Positions 7,218 to 15,542 of a stretch of DNA of 32,818 nt are shown here, piece by piece (the first letter of the stretch is position 1; each line of letters begins with the position of its first letter). The notes under the pieces are model-generated. The model saw nothing but the letters and a program-made list of their open reading frames with translations. It was not told the DNA's origin and searched no databases. The position numbers and the translations under genes are program-made. The DNA comes from Rhodobacterales bacterium (GTDB lineage Bacteria; Pseudomonadota; Alphaproteobacteria; Rhodobacterales; Rhodobacteraceae): assembly GCA_030540655.1 (NCBI GenBank), contig JAUNVT010000011.1:1-32818 (forward strand). Direction: 5' to 3'.

Positions 7218-10137
7218 GGGCGGGGCGGGTACGCGCGTCTACGGTCTGCCGCCGGGGGTCGATTTTCCGGCCGCGCTGGTCGCGGGAATGCTGGACCGGC
7301 TGAAGGACTCCCCTCCCGAGGCGCTGGCGCGCGTACATCTGATCGTGAACACAAGGCGCATGGCGCGGCGCATCCAATCGCTTCTGACCGGGCAGGGCGC
7401 GCGCCTTCTGCCCCGGATATCGCTGGTCGCAGATCTGGGCCAGAGCTGGCAGATGGCCGATATCGCCCCGCCCGCGCCGCCCCTGCGCCGCCGGCTGGAA
7501 CTGATCCAGCTGATCACGTCGCTTCTGGATCAGCAGCCGGGGCTGGCGCCGCGCACGGCGCTATATGATCTGGCCGACAGTCTGGCCAAGCTGATGGACG
7601 AAATGGAGGGCGAAGGTGTATCGCCCGACATCATCGACAACCTCGATATCAGCGACCAGTCGGGCCATTGGGAGCGTATCCGCACCTTCCTGAACATCGT
7701 GCGCCATTTCACCGAAGGGCGCGGCGCGGCGGGCGGCGAGGCGCGCCAGCGGCAGGTCGTGCAGCGCACGACAGACGCGTGGCAGAAGACGCCGCCACAG
7801 CATCCTATCCTTCTCGCAGGCTCCACCGGCTCGCGCGGAACCACGCAACTGCTGATGCGGGCGGTCGCCCGGCTGCCGCAAGGCGCGGTCATTCTGCCGG
7901 GCTATGATTTCGACATGCCCGCCCGCGTCTGGGGTGCGTTGGACGATCCGATGCTGAGCGAGGATCATCCACAATATCGCTTTCACGCGCTGAGCGCCGG
8001 ATTGAACCTGGACCGGGTTGAACGCTGGACGGATGCGCAGCCCGCCAGCCCGGCACGCGCGCGGCTGGTATCGCTGGCGCTGCGCCCCGCGCCGATCACG
8101 GACCAGTGGCTGGAAGAAGGGCCAGGGCTGACGGGTATCGCGGAGGCCATGGAGGATGTCACCCTGCTGGAGGCCCCGTCCCAGCGGATCGAGGCGCAGT
8201 GCATCGCGCTGCGCCTGCGCGCGGCGGCCGAACACGGCCAGACCGCTGCGCTGATCACCCCCGACCGGGGCCTGACGCGCCGCGTGGCGGCCGCGCTGGA
8301 TCGCTGGGGCATCATCCCCGATGACAGCGCGGGGATGCCTTTGCACCTGTCGCCGCCGGGCCGGTTCCTGCGTCACGTCGCCGAATTGTCCTTGGGGCCG
8401 TTGACGGCCGAGACGCTTCTGACGCTGCTGAAACACCCGCTGACCCATAGCGGGGGCGGGCGCGGCACCCATCTGCGCCTGACCCGCGAACTGGAGTTGC
8501 ATCTGCGCCGCAATGGGCCGCCCTATCCCGCCGCCGGTGACATTGCCGCATGGGCCGGAAACCAGACCGAGGCCATGGCGGCGCCCTGGGCCGCGTGGAT
8601 CGCCGCGCATATCACCGCGGCCCATGCGCCCGGCCCGCTGCCGCTGAAGGAGCGCACCCGCGCCCATCTGGCCGCCAGCGAGGCCATAGCAGAGGGGTGC
8701 AAAGCCACCCGCGACAGCGAGCTGTGGCAAAAGGAGGCCGGCAGCAAGGCACGCGCCATCTGCGTCACGCTGGATGCCGAGGCGTCTCATGGCGGCGATA
8801 TGACCGCGAGTGATTATGCAACGCTCTTTACCGCAATCCTGCAGGGCGAAGAGGTGCGCAGCGCCACCACCCCCCATTCAGGCATCCTGATCTGGGGAAC
8901 GCTGGAGGCCCGCGTGCAGGGCGCCGATTTGTTGATCCTTGCCGGGTTGAACGAAGGGAGCTGGCCCGAATCCCAGCCCGCCGATCCCTGGCTGAACCGG
9001 GCGCTGCGCCATCAGGCGGGCCTTTTGTTGCCAGAGCGGCGCATCGGCCTTGCCGCGCATGACTTTCAGCAGGCGTTTCTGGGGGGTGAGGTGTGGATCA
9101 CCCGCAGCATCCGGTCGGACGATAGTGAAACGGTGGTATCGCGCTGGCTGAACCGCCTGCAAAACCTGTTGGACGGCTTGCCCGATCAGGGGGGCAGGGA
9201 AGCGCTGACCGCGATGCGCGCGCGCGGCCAGAGCTGGCTGGACAAGGTTGCCTTGCTGGAGGCGGTGCAATCCGTTCCGCCCGCGCCCCGCCCCTCGCCC
9301 CGCCCGCCGGTGGAGGCGCGGCCAAGCCGCCTGTCGGTGACGGAGATCAAGCGGCTGATCCGCGACCCCTATGCCATCTACGCCAAGCATGTCCTGCGCC
9401 TGCGCCCGCTGAACCCGCTGATGCAGGCGCCCGATGCGTTGCTGCGAGGTATTATCCTGCACGAGGTGCTGGAGCGGTTCATCAGGGACAGTGTAATTGA
9501 TCCTGCTTTGCTGTCGCGCGAGGCGCTGATGGATCTGGCGCAGGAGGTTCTGATGCGCGCCGTGCCCTGGGCCGAGGCGCGCGCGCTGTGGCTGGCGCGG
9601 CTGGAGCGGGTCGCGGACTGGTTCATCGAAACTGAAATCGCGCGCCGCGATCTGGCCATGCCCACAGCCTTCGAGGCGCGCGGGCAGGCGGTGATGGCGG
9701 ATCTGGGCTTTACCCTCGTCGCGGAGGCGGACAGGATCGATATCGACGCAGAGGGCAGACTGCATATCTACGACTACAAGACAGGCAAGCCGCCCTCGGC
9801 CAGGGAGCAGGCGATCTTTGACAAGCAGCTTCTGCTTGAGGCGGCGATTGCCGAGCGCGCGGGCTTTGGTGATCTTGCCCCCTGCGCAGCGGCGCGTGCC
9901 GTCTATATCGGCCTTGGCAGCACTCCGGCCGAGGTGCCCGCCCCGCTGGACAAGGAGCCGCCTGAAAAGGTCTGGCGGGCCCTGCGCGATCTGATCGGTG
10001 CCTATGGCGATCTGCGCCAAGGCTATACCGCCCGCCGCGCGGTCCAGCGCAAGGATGAGGCTGGCGATTACGACCAGCTGGCCCGGTTCGGGGAATGGAA
10101 CATCACTGACGATCCGGCCCCGCAGGAGATGCCATGA
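7210..10137 (+). CDS. addB: Double-strand break repair protein AddB (alphaproteobacterial type)
   Basis: Partner of AddA in the helicase-nuclease that processes double-strand ends for RecA. The 975-residue protein has a degenerate helicase-like N-terminal part and a C-terminal PD-(D/E)XK nuclease: RLSVTEIKRLIRDPYAIYA, ILHEVLERFI, an AEADRIDI segment and the catalytic YDYKTGK (D855, K857), then QLLLEAAIA. The four cysteines that hold an iron-sulfur cluster in Firmicutes AddB are not seen around this nuclease (see findings). The start is set at 7210, overlapping murU; an in-frame ATG at 7072 lies deep in murU and would add a spurious extension. It ends in an ATGA overlap with addA. Confidence 0.92.
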   Translation: MFEGGAGTRVYGLPPGVDFPAALVAGMLDRLKDSPPEALARVHLIVNTRRMARRIQSLLTGQGARLLPRISLVADLGQSWQMADIAPPAPPLRRRLELIQLITSLLDQQPGLAPRTALYDLADSLAKLMDEMEGEGVSPDIIDNLDISDQSGHWERIRTFLNIVRHFTEGRGAAGGEARQRQVVQRTTDAWQKTPPQHPILLAGSTGSRGTTQLLMRAVARLPQGAVILPGYDFDMPARVWGALDDPMLSEDHPQYRFHALSAGLNLDRVERWTDAQPASPARARLVSLALRPAPITDQWLEEGPGLTGIAEAMEDVTLLEAPSQRIEAQCIALRLRAAAEHGQTAALITPDRGLTRRVAAALDRWGIIPDDSAGMPLHLSPPGRFLRHVAELSLGPLTAETLLTLLKHPLTHSGGGRGTHLRLTRELELHLRRNGPPYPAAGDIAAWAGNQTEAMAAPWAAWIAAHITAAHAPGPLPLKERTRAHLAASEAIAEGCKATRDSELWQKEAGSKARAICVTLDAEASHGGDMTASDYATLFTAILQGEEVRSATTPHSGILIWGTLEARVQGADLLILAGLNEGSWPESQPADPWLNRALRHQAGLLLPERRIGLAAHDFQQAFLGGEVWITRSIRSDDSETVVSRWLNRLQNLLDGLPDQGGREALTAMRARGQSWLDKVALLEAVQSVPPAPRPSPRPPVEARPSRLSVTEIKRLIRDPYAIYAKHVLRLRPLNPLMQAPDALLRGIILHEVLERFIRDSVIDPALLSREALMDLAQEVLMRAVPWAEARALWLARLERVADWFIETEIARRDLAMPTAFEARGQAVMADLGFTLVAEADRIDIDAEGRLHIYDYKTGKPPSAREQAIFDKQLLLEAAIAERAGFGDLAPCAAARAVYIGLGSTPAEVPAPLDKEPPEKVWRALRDLIGAYGDLRQGYTARRAVQRKDEAGDYDQLARFGEWNITDDPAPQEMP

Positions 10138-13100
10138 TGCAGCGCGATGAGGCGACATTGCGCCAGATGGCGGCGGCGCGGCCGGATATGTCAACATGGC
10201 TCAGCGCCAATGCGGGATCGGGCAAGACGCGGGTTCTGACCGACCGCGTGGCGCGGCTTTTGCTGGACGGGGTCGATCCGCAGCATATCCTGTGCCTGAC
10301 CTATACCAAGGCTGCGGCCAGCGAGATGCAGAACCGCCTGTTCCAGCGTCTGGGCGCATGGGCCATGCTGGAGCGCGGCGCGCTGACTGCGGCGCTGGCC
10401 GATCTGGGCGTTACCGGCCCGCTGAACGATACAGCCCTGCGCGATGCAAGGCGCCTTTTCGCACGCGCGATCGAGGCGCCGGGGGGGCTGAAGATCCAGA
10501 CGATCCACTCCTTTTGTGCGTCGCTCCTGCGCCGCTTTCCGCTGGAGGCAGGGGTCAGCCCGCAATTCGTGGAAATGGAGGACCGTACCGCGAAACTCCT
10601 GCGCGCCGAGATTGTCGAGCAGATCGCGGCAGGGCCGGACGCCGCGACGCTTTATACGCTCGCGCGCCACCATATAGGCGAGACGTTGGACGATCTGACG
10701 GCTGAAATCGCCGCGAAGGCGCCGCTGTTCGAGCGGACCTGGACGCAGGCAGGAATGGCCGCAGCGCTGGGCCAGCGCCCCGATCTGACGCGGCAAGCCA
10801 TAGAGGCCGAGGTGTTCCACGGCCATGAGACGCAGCTTCTGACGCAGTTGGTGGCTGCACTGCGGGCAGGCAGCAAGACCGACATGAAGGCAGGAGCCGC
10901 GCTGGGACGCATCCATGCGCTGGGATATCACGCTCTGCCCGAACTGGAGGCTGCGTTCCTGACCAAGTCGGGGAAGGCGCCCTTCACCGTCTCCTCGCGC
11001 TTCCCGACCAAGGCAACGCGCGGCGGCTTGGGCGCGGCGATGGATCTGATCGACGCATGGATGCACCGGGTCGAGGCGGCCCGACCGCAGCGCATCGCAC
11101 TGGAGGCGCTCCATCGCAGCGAGGCCCTGCACGATTTCGCCCAGGTTTTCCTGCCTGCCTATGGGCGCGCCAAGCAACTCCGTGGCTGGCTGGATTTTGA
11201 TGATCTGATCCTGCGCGCGCGCTTGCTTCTGACACGCTCGGACGTGGCGGCCTGGGTATTGTTTCGGCTGGATGGCGGAATCGATCACATTCTGGTGGAC
11301 GAGGCGCAGGATACCAGCCCGGTGCAATGGCAGGTAATCGACCGGCTTGCCCAAGAGTTTACCAGCGGGTTTGGCGCGCGGCCGGATGTGCAGCGCACGA
11401 TCTTTGTCGTCGGGGACAAGAAACAGTCGATCTATTCGTTCCAGGGCGCCGACCCTGATGAATTCGACCGGATGCAGCGCGATTTCGCGGCCCGGCTGGA
11501 TGCCGCGGGCACCCCCCTGCAAACGCAGCGGCTGGAGCATTCCTTCCGCTCCTCCTCGGCCATTCTGGACGTGGTTGATGCCACATTCCAAGACCGCGAG
11601 GCATCGGGTTTTTCCGCCGGGCAGAGCCATATTTCCTTCTGGCCGGATCTGCCCGGCCGGGTTGATCTGTGGCCGATCAAGCCCGTGCCCGAGGCGCCGG
11701 ACGATCCCCCCTGGCACCTGCCCGTCGATCTGCGCGCGGAAAGCGATCCCGATGTCGTGCTTGCGGCGCAGATTGCGGAGGCGATCGCCCTGATGATCGC
11801 GCAAGGTCAGCCGATCCCTGATGGCGACGTCATGCGTCCTGTCCATGCGGGCGATTTCCTCATTCTGGTGCAGCGCCGGGCGGCGCTGTTCCACGAGGTG
11901 ATCCGCGCATGCAAGGCGCGGGACCTGCCCATTGCGGGCGCCGACCGGCTGAAGGTGGCGGGCGAGTTGGCGGTCAAGGATCTGGCTGCGATCCTGTCCT
12001 TTCTGGCGACGCCCGAGGATGATCTGTCGCTCGCCGTCGCGCTGCGCTCGCCTCTCCTTGGCTGGGAGGAGGCAGAGATTTATGGGCTGGCGGCAGGGCG
12101 CGCGCAGAAATATCTGTGGGAAGCCTTGCGTGCGCGCGCCGGGGAATTTCCGGATACGATGCGGATCCTGAACGATCTGCGCGACCATTCCGATTTTTTG
12201 CGCCCTTACGATCTGATCGAGCGGATCCTGACGCGCCATGATGGCCGCCGCCGGATGCTCGCCCGGCTGGGACCCGAGGCCGAGGACGGTATTGATGCCT
12301 TGCTGTCGCAGGCGCTGGCCTATGAGCGGCGCGCGGTGGACAGCCTGACCGGCTTTCTGGTCTGGCTGGAGACGGATGATATGGAAATCAAGCGGCAGAT
12401 GGACAGCGCCGGGGACCGGATCCGGGTGATGACGGTCCACGGCGCGAAGGGGCTTGAATCGCCGATTGTCATCCTGCCTGAATCGGGTGACCGGCAAATC
12501 AGGGTCCGCGAGCAAATCCTGAAAACCGGCGGCGCGCCGCTGTGGAAGATGCATGCCGCCGCCATGCCCGGGGCGCAGAGCGCCATCGTCGACGCCATGA
12601 AGGACGCGCAGGAGGCCGAGCGCGACCGACTGCTTTATGTTGCCATGACGCGCGCCGAGAAATGGCTGATCGTGGCCGCCGCCAAGCAACCGGGCGAAAG
12701 CGGTGACAGCTGGTATGACAAGATCAGGGCGGGGATGGAGCGAACGGGCGCTGTGCCCCACCGGTTCGATGGCGCGGATGGCTTGCGGTTGGAGCGGGGT
12801 GACTGGGCAGCTGCAACGGCGCATGCCGAACCGGCGGGGCAGCCCCCGGCGCCGGCGCTTGAGCCCTATATGAGCGCTCACGCCGATGCACCACCCGAGG
12901 CGCTGCCCGTGCTCAGCCCCTCCGATCTGGGCGGCGCGAAAGCTCTGCCCGGAGATCCGGGCCAGGACGAGGATGCGGCGAAGCTGCGCGGCAGGCAGAT
13001 CCATCTTCTGCTGGAAGTGCTGTCAACGCTTCCCGAAGCAGATTGGCAGGGCGTGGCGGATGCGCTTCTGTCCCAAGGCCCGGACGCGGCAGAAAAAGAG

Positions 13101-13502
13101 CAGATTGCACCGCTGCTGAGTGAGGCGGCGTCGGTGCTGCGGTGTGCCGGCCTCGCGCATCTGTGGGGCGCGGACGCGCTGCCGGAGGTTGGCATAACCG
13201 GCGATATTGACGGGCTGGGGCGGCTGAACGGTGTCATCGACAGGCTGATCGTCACAGAACGCACCGTTCTGATCGTCGATTTCAAGACCAACATTCTGGT
13301 CCCCGCCGCCACGGATGATTGTCCCGAGGGCCTGTTGCGCCAGATGGGCGCCTATGCTGCGATGGCGGCGCAGATCTATCCTCAACATCGCATTGATACG
13401 GCCATCTTGTGGACGGCCGATGCCAGCCTCATGGCTCTGCAGGCGGAGGCTGTGGCGGCGGCGCTGGGGCGGGCGATGAACTGCCGGATGAGCGCAACTT
13501 GA
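10134..13502 (+). CDS. addA: Double-strand break repair helicase AddA (alphaproteobacterial type)
   Basis: UvrD/Rep-superfamily helicase with a C-terminal nuclease. Across 1122 residues: Walker A SANAGSGKT (24-32), CLTYTKAAASEM (motif Ia), Walker B VDEAQD (388-393), VVGDKKQSIYSFQGA (motif III), LEHSFRSS (motif IV), IRVMTVHGAKGLE (motif V), LLYVAMTRAEK (motif VI), and a RecB-like nuclease ending with VIDRL and IVDFKTN (D1049, K1051). All catalytic residues look intact, so it should be active with AddB. The ATG is doubled (ATGATG) at the addB stop, behind a CAGGAGATG ribosome-binding region. Confidence 0.94.
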   Translation: MMQRDEATLRQMAAARPDMSTWLSANAGSGKTRVLTDRVARLLLDGVDPQHILCLTYTKAAASEMQNRLFQRLGAWAMLERGALTAALADLGVTGPLNDTALRDARRLFARAIEAPGGLKIQTIHSFCASLLRRFPLEAGVSPQFVEMEDRTAKLLRAEIVEQIAAGPDAATLYTLARHHIGETLDDLTAEIAAKAPLFERTWTQAGMAAALGQRPDLTRQAIEAEVFHGHETQLLTQLVAALRAGSKTDMKAGAALGRIHALGYHALPELEAAFLTKSGKAPFTVSSRFPTKATRGGLGAAMDLIDAWMHRVEAARPQRIALEALHRSEALHDFAQVFLPAYGRAKQLRGWLDFDDLILRARLLLTRSDVAAWVLFRLDGGIDHILVDEAQDTSPVQWQVIDRLAQEFTSGFGARPDVQRTIFVVGDKKQSIYSFQGADPDEFDRMQRDFAARLDAAGTPLQTQRLEHSFRSSSAILDVVDATFQDREASGFSAGQSHISFWPDLPGRVDLWPIKPVPEAPDDPPWHLPVDLRAESDPDVVLAAQIAEAIALMIAQGQPIPDGDVMRPVHAGDFLILVQRRAALFHEVIRACKARDLPIAGADRLKVAGELAVKDLAAILSFLATPEDDLSLAVALRSPLLGWEEAEIYGLAAGRAQKYLWEALRARAGEFPDTMRILNDLRDHSDFLRPYDLIERILTRHDGRRRMLARLGPEAEDGIDALLSQALAYERRAVDSLTGFLVWLETDDMEIKRQMDSAGDRIRVMTVHGAKGLESPIVILPESGDRQIRVREQILKTGGAPLWKMHAAAMPGAQSAIVDAMKDAQEAERDRLLYVAMTRAEKWLIVAAAKQPGESGDSWYDKIRAGMERTGAVPHRFDGADGLRLERGDWAAATAHAEPAGQPPAPALEPYMSAHADAPPEALPVLSPSDLGGAKALPGDPGQDEDAAKLRGRQIHLLLEVLSTLPEADWQGVADALLSQGPDAAEKEQIAPLLSEAASVLRCAGLAHLWGADALPEVGITGDIDGLGRLNGVIDRLIVTERTVLIVDFKTNILVPAATDDCPEGLLRQMGAYAAMAAQIYPQHRIDTAILWTADASLMALQAEAVAAALGRAMNCRMSAT

Positions 13503-13527
13503 CCTTGGCGCTGCCGGTCCTTAGGTA
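13499..13527 (+). promoter_or_regulatory. Candidate trxA promoter
   Basis: TTGACC overlapping the addA stop codon, a 17-bp spacer and TAGGTA form a plausible sigma-70 promoter about 30 bp before the trxA start. The -10 match is only moderate. It would let trxA be expressed apart from the upstream addBA run. Confidence 0.35.
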
Positions 13528-13559
13528 TCCGGAGAACCCAAACGCAGGAGAGAACCGAC

Positions 13560-13880
13560 ATGGCAACGCTGGCCGTTACTGACGACACGTTCGACGCCGA
13601 AGTGCGCAATTCCGATATTCCCGTTGTAGTCGATTTCTGGGCCGAATGGTGCGGCCCCTGCAAACAGATCGGCCCGGCGCTGGAGGAATTATCCGATGAG
13701 ATGAGGGGCAAGGTGAAGGTCGTGAAGGTGGATGTGGACAGCAACCCCAATTCGGCCGTGGCCATGGGAGTCCGCGGCATTCCTGCACTCTTCATCTTCA
13801 AGAATGGCGAAGTGGTATCGAACCGTTCGGGCGCGGCGCCGAAAGCCGCGCTGCAAAGCTGGATCGAAGAGTCGCTCTGA
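13560..13880 (+). CDS. trxA: Thioredoxin
   Basis: Small cytoplasmic dithiol reductase that keeps protein cysteines reduced and serves ribonucleotide reductase and other enzymes. The 106-residue protein has [22 protein letters not shown] with the WCGPC active site (residues 30-34), the cis-proline loop [14 protein letters not shown], and no signal peptide. An AGGAG ribosome-binding site precedes the ATG. It is separated from addA by 57 bp, has a candidate promoter there, and ends at a strong terminator. Confidence 0.96.
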   Translation: MATLAVTDDTFDAEVRNSDIPVVVDFWAEWCGPCKQIGPALEELSDEMRGKVKVVKVDVDSNPNSAVAMGVRGIPALFIFKNGEVVSNRSGAAPKAALQSWIEESL

Positions 13881-13896
13881 CTCTGATAAACGCTTG

Positions 13897-13925
13897 ACGG
13901 CCTGCGTTTGCGCAGGCCGTTCTTT
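13897..13925 (+). terminator. Rho-independent terminator after trxA
   Basis: Perfect 10-bp stem ACGGCCTGCG/CGCAGGCCGT with a TTTG loop, followed by TCTTT. It lies 16 bases after the trxA stop and just before the end of the convergent PAS-protein gene. On the minus strand there is no T-run, so it mainly serves trxA. Confidence 0.85.
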
Positions 13926-13929
13926 GGCG

Positions 13930-15435
13930 TCAGCTGGCAATCGATTCCTGTTCGCGCCGCGCCGCAACAGATACCCCCAAGGTCATCATGCAGGCGCCAC
14001 GCGGAAGCGGAACAAGCCTGCATTCGTAATCCGGCCCCTCCGCTGCGGGGATGGATACCGACATTTCAGCCTTCTGGCCACGGATCTTCAGGCCAGTCTC
14101 GATCTGGCTCCAGACGGCCGGGGCGGGAAGCGCGGCGGCGCAGGCCTTGATCAGATCCGCCACTGCCATATCCGCGAAACATGCTTCCGGATCAATACGC
14201 AGCAGACGCATTGCGGCGGTGTTGCAAAAGGCCGGAACATGGTCGGGTGAAAACACCAGCACCGCATCCGGCAGGCAATCCAGCGCCGATTGACGCAGAT
14301 CCACCTGAGTGCGGAAGCGGCGTGCCTGCATCACCTCGGCGGAAATATCCTCGAACAGGAAGGCAATGGCACCATCGGGATGGGGCCTGCCGGTAACCCG
14401 ATAAGTCACGTCATTGGGCAGCGCCCACGTTTCCTGATAAAAGCCGCCCTGCGCGCTTGCGATCACCTCGCCGATCTGGCTGCGCCAGGAGGCGTAGCTG
14501 CGCGGCTCGGGCATGACGCGGCGATTGCGCAGGCTGTCGAAGAACGCCATCAGATCGGGCTGCGCGCTGAGAAACTGCGCCTGCAGGGAAGTCAGATCCA
14601 CCAGCGCGGGGTTGAACAGCGCCAGCTTGCGGTTGCGGTCGAAAACCGCGAGGCCAATGGTCAGGTAGGCGAAGGTCTTCGTCAGGGTTTGGACAAAATC
14701 CTTTTGCATGGCTTCGGCCGAAACGATCTTTGAAATATCGGTGGCGTGGTGCAGGATCCGGGCATTGCGCGCGGCCGAGTGTACCTCGTACCAGACCGGG
14801 CGGTGTCCCTCGACGGGCGTGATGGAAAAGCGGCTGGTGCTTGTCTGTCCGGGATCGGGCAATGTCATGGTCTGCGCGGCGGGATCGAACGCCGACAGGC
14901 ACGCCGCGTTCTGCCACAGCACGGTCCCGTCCCCGGAGGACGTCCAGACCGGATAGGGGGCGGCCTGCAACAATGCGGTTTCCTCGGTCAGGCGGGCGCG
15001 CTGGGACAGCATCTGGTGGCGTTCGGCAGGGCAGGCATGCGGCGGATCGCTGAGCGTCACGCGGGTACCGTGCTGCGTGCGCAGCAGGCGCAGCTGAGCG
15101 GTGTCGCCGTCTTCGGCGGAGACAAAAACATACGACTGATCCTGGGCCAGATTCTTCAGCGTCGGGGGAAGCCCTTCAAAGCGCGTGCCAAACCATGCGC
15201 GCAGATCGCTCCAATGCAAGGACACGCTGGAACTACCCGGCAAGGCGCCGGAGTGATGGTCGAACATATGATCGTCCTGAAACAGAAACACCGCTTCGAC
15301 AGCGTCACCAAGCCCGGTTCCCCGACCTTTCGGTGCCTGTGGGGCAGATTTGCCGACCACCCACAGGACCACCGCCGAAACAGCGCCGACCCCTACTGCC
15401 ACAGCCAGCCACAGGGTTATCGATATCGCAGCCAT
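13930..15435 (-). CDS. Membrane-anchored PAS-domain protein without output domain
   Basis: 501 residues: one N-terminal membrane segment (about 5-27), then a cytoplasmic part with PAS-like segments near residues 155-185, 250-290 (TFAYLTIGLAVFDRNRKLALFNPAL, PAS_7-like) and 385-420. I see no histidine-kinase H-box, no N/G1/G2 ATP-binding motifs, no GGDEF or EAL, no HTH and no receiver domain, so it looks like a sensor or scaffold rather than an enzyme. AAAGGA lies 9 bases before the ATG. The gap to regB (same strand, upstream) holds a perfect CtrA-type box, suggesting cell-cycle/CtrA control. Such PAS proteins occur in Rhodobacteraceae beside the tsaE-addAB cluster; the function is not known to me. 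Confidence 0.75.
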   Translation of the reverse strand: MAAISITLWLAVAVGVGAVSAVVLWVVGKSAPQAPKGRGTGLGDAVEAVFLFQDDHMFDHHSGALPGSSSVSLHWSDLRAWFGTRFEGLPPTLKNLAQDQSYVFVSAEDGDTAQLRLLRTQHGTRVTLSDPPHACPAERHQMLSQRARLTEETALLQAAPYPVWTSSGDGTVLWQNAACLSAFDPAAQTMTLPDPGQTSTSRFSITPVEGHRPVWYEVHSAARNARILHHATDISKIVSAEAMQKDFVQTLTKTFAYLTIGLAVFDRNRKLALFNPALVDLTSLQAQFLSAQPDLMAFFDSLRNRRVMPEPRSYASWRSQIGEVIASAQGGFYQETWALPNDVTYRVTGRPHPDGAIAFLFEDISAEVMQARRFRTQVDLRQSALDCLPDAVLVFSPDHVPAFCNTAAMRLLRIDPEACFADMAVADLIKACAAALPAPAVWSQIETGLKIRGQKAEMSVSIPAAEGPDYECRLVPLPRGACMMTLGVSVAARREQESIAS

Positions 15436-15483
15436 GCGCCCATTCCTTTGACATTCCCCCGGGGAACAGAATCGGCAATGAGG

Positions 15484-15499
15484 GTTAACGCAGGGTTAA
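15484..15499 (-). promoter_or_regulatory. CtrA-type binding site upstream of the PAS-protein gene
   Basis: Read on the minus strand the site is TTAAC-CCTGC-GTTAAC, a perfect TTAA-N7-TTAA and a match to the full CtrA box TTAAC-N5-GTTAAC of alphaproteobacteria. It lies 49-64 bp before the ATG of the PAS-domain protein, where an activator would overlap the -35 region. It is in the only gap of the regB/PAS pair, in a GC-rich genome where such an AT motif is unlikely by chance. Confidence 0.65.
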
Positions 15500-15542
15500 G
15501 GATGTCACGGGAGCATAGGGAATTCTTAAGGATTGGGCGGCT

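Noticed and set aside
10191-13004. A 937-codon open frame on the minus strand opposite addA
   Set aside because: It is a GC-bias shadow: its translation is rich in Arg, Pro, Gln, His without domains, while addA on the other strand has all helicase motifs.
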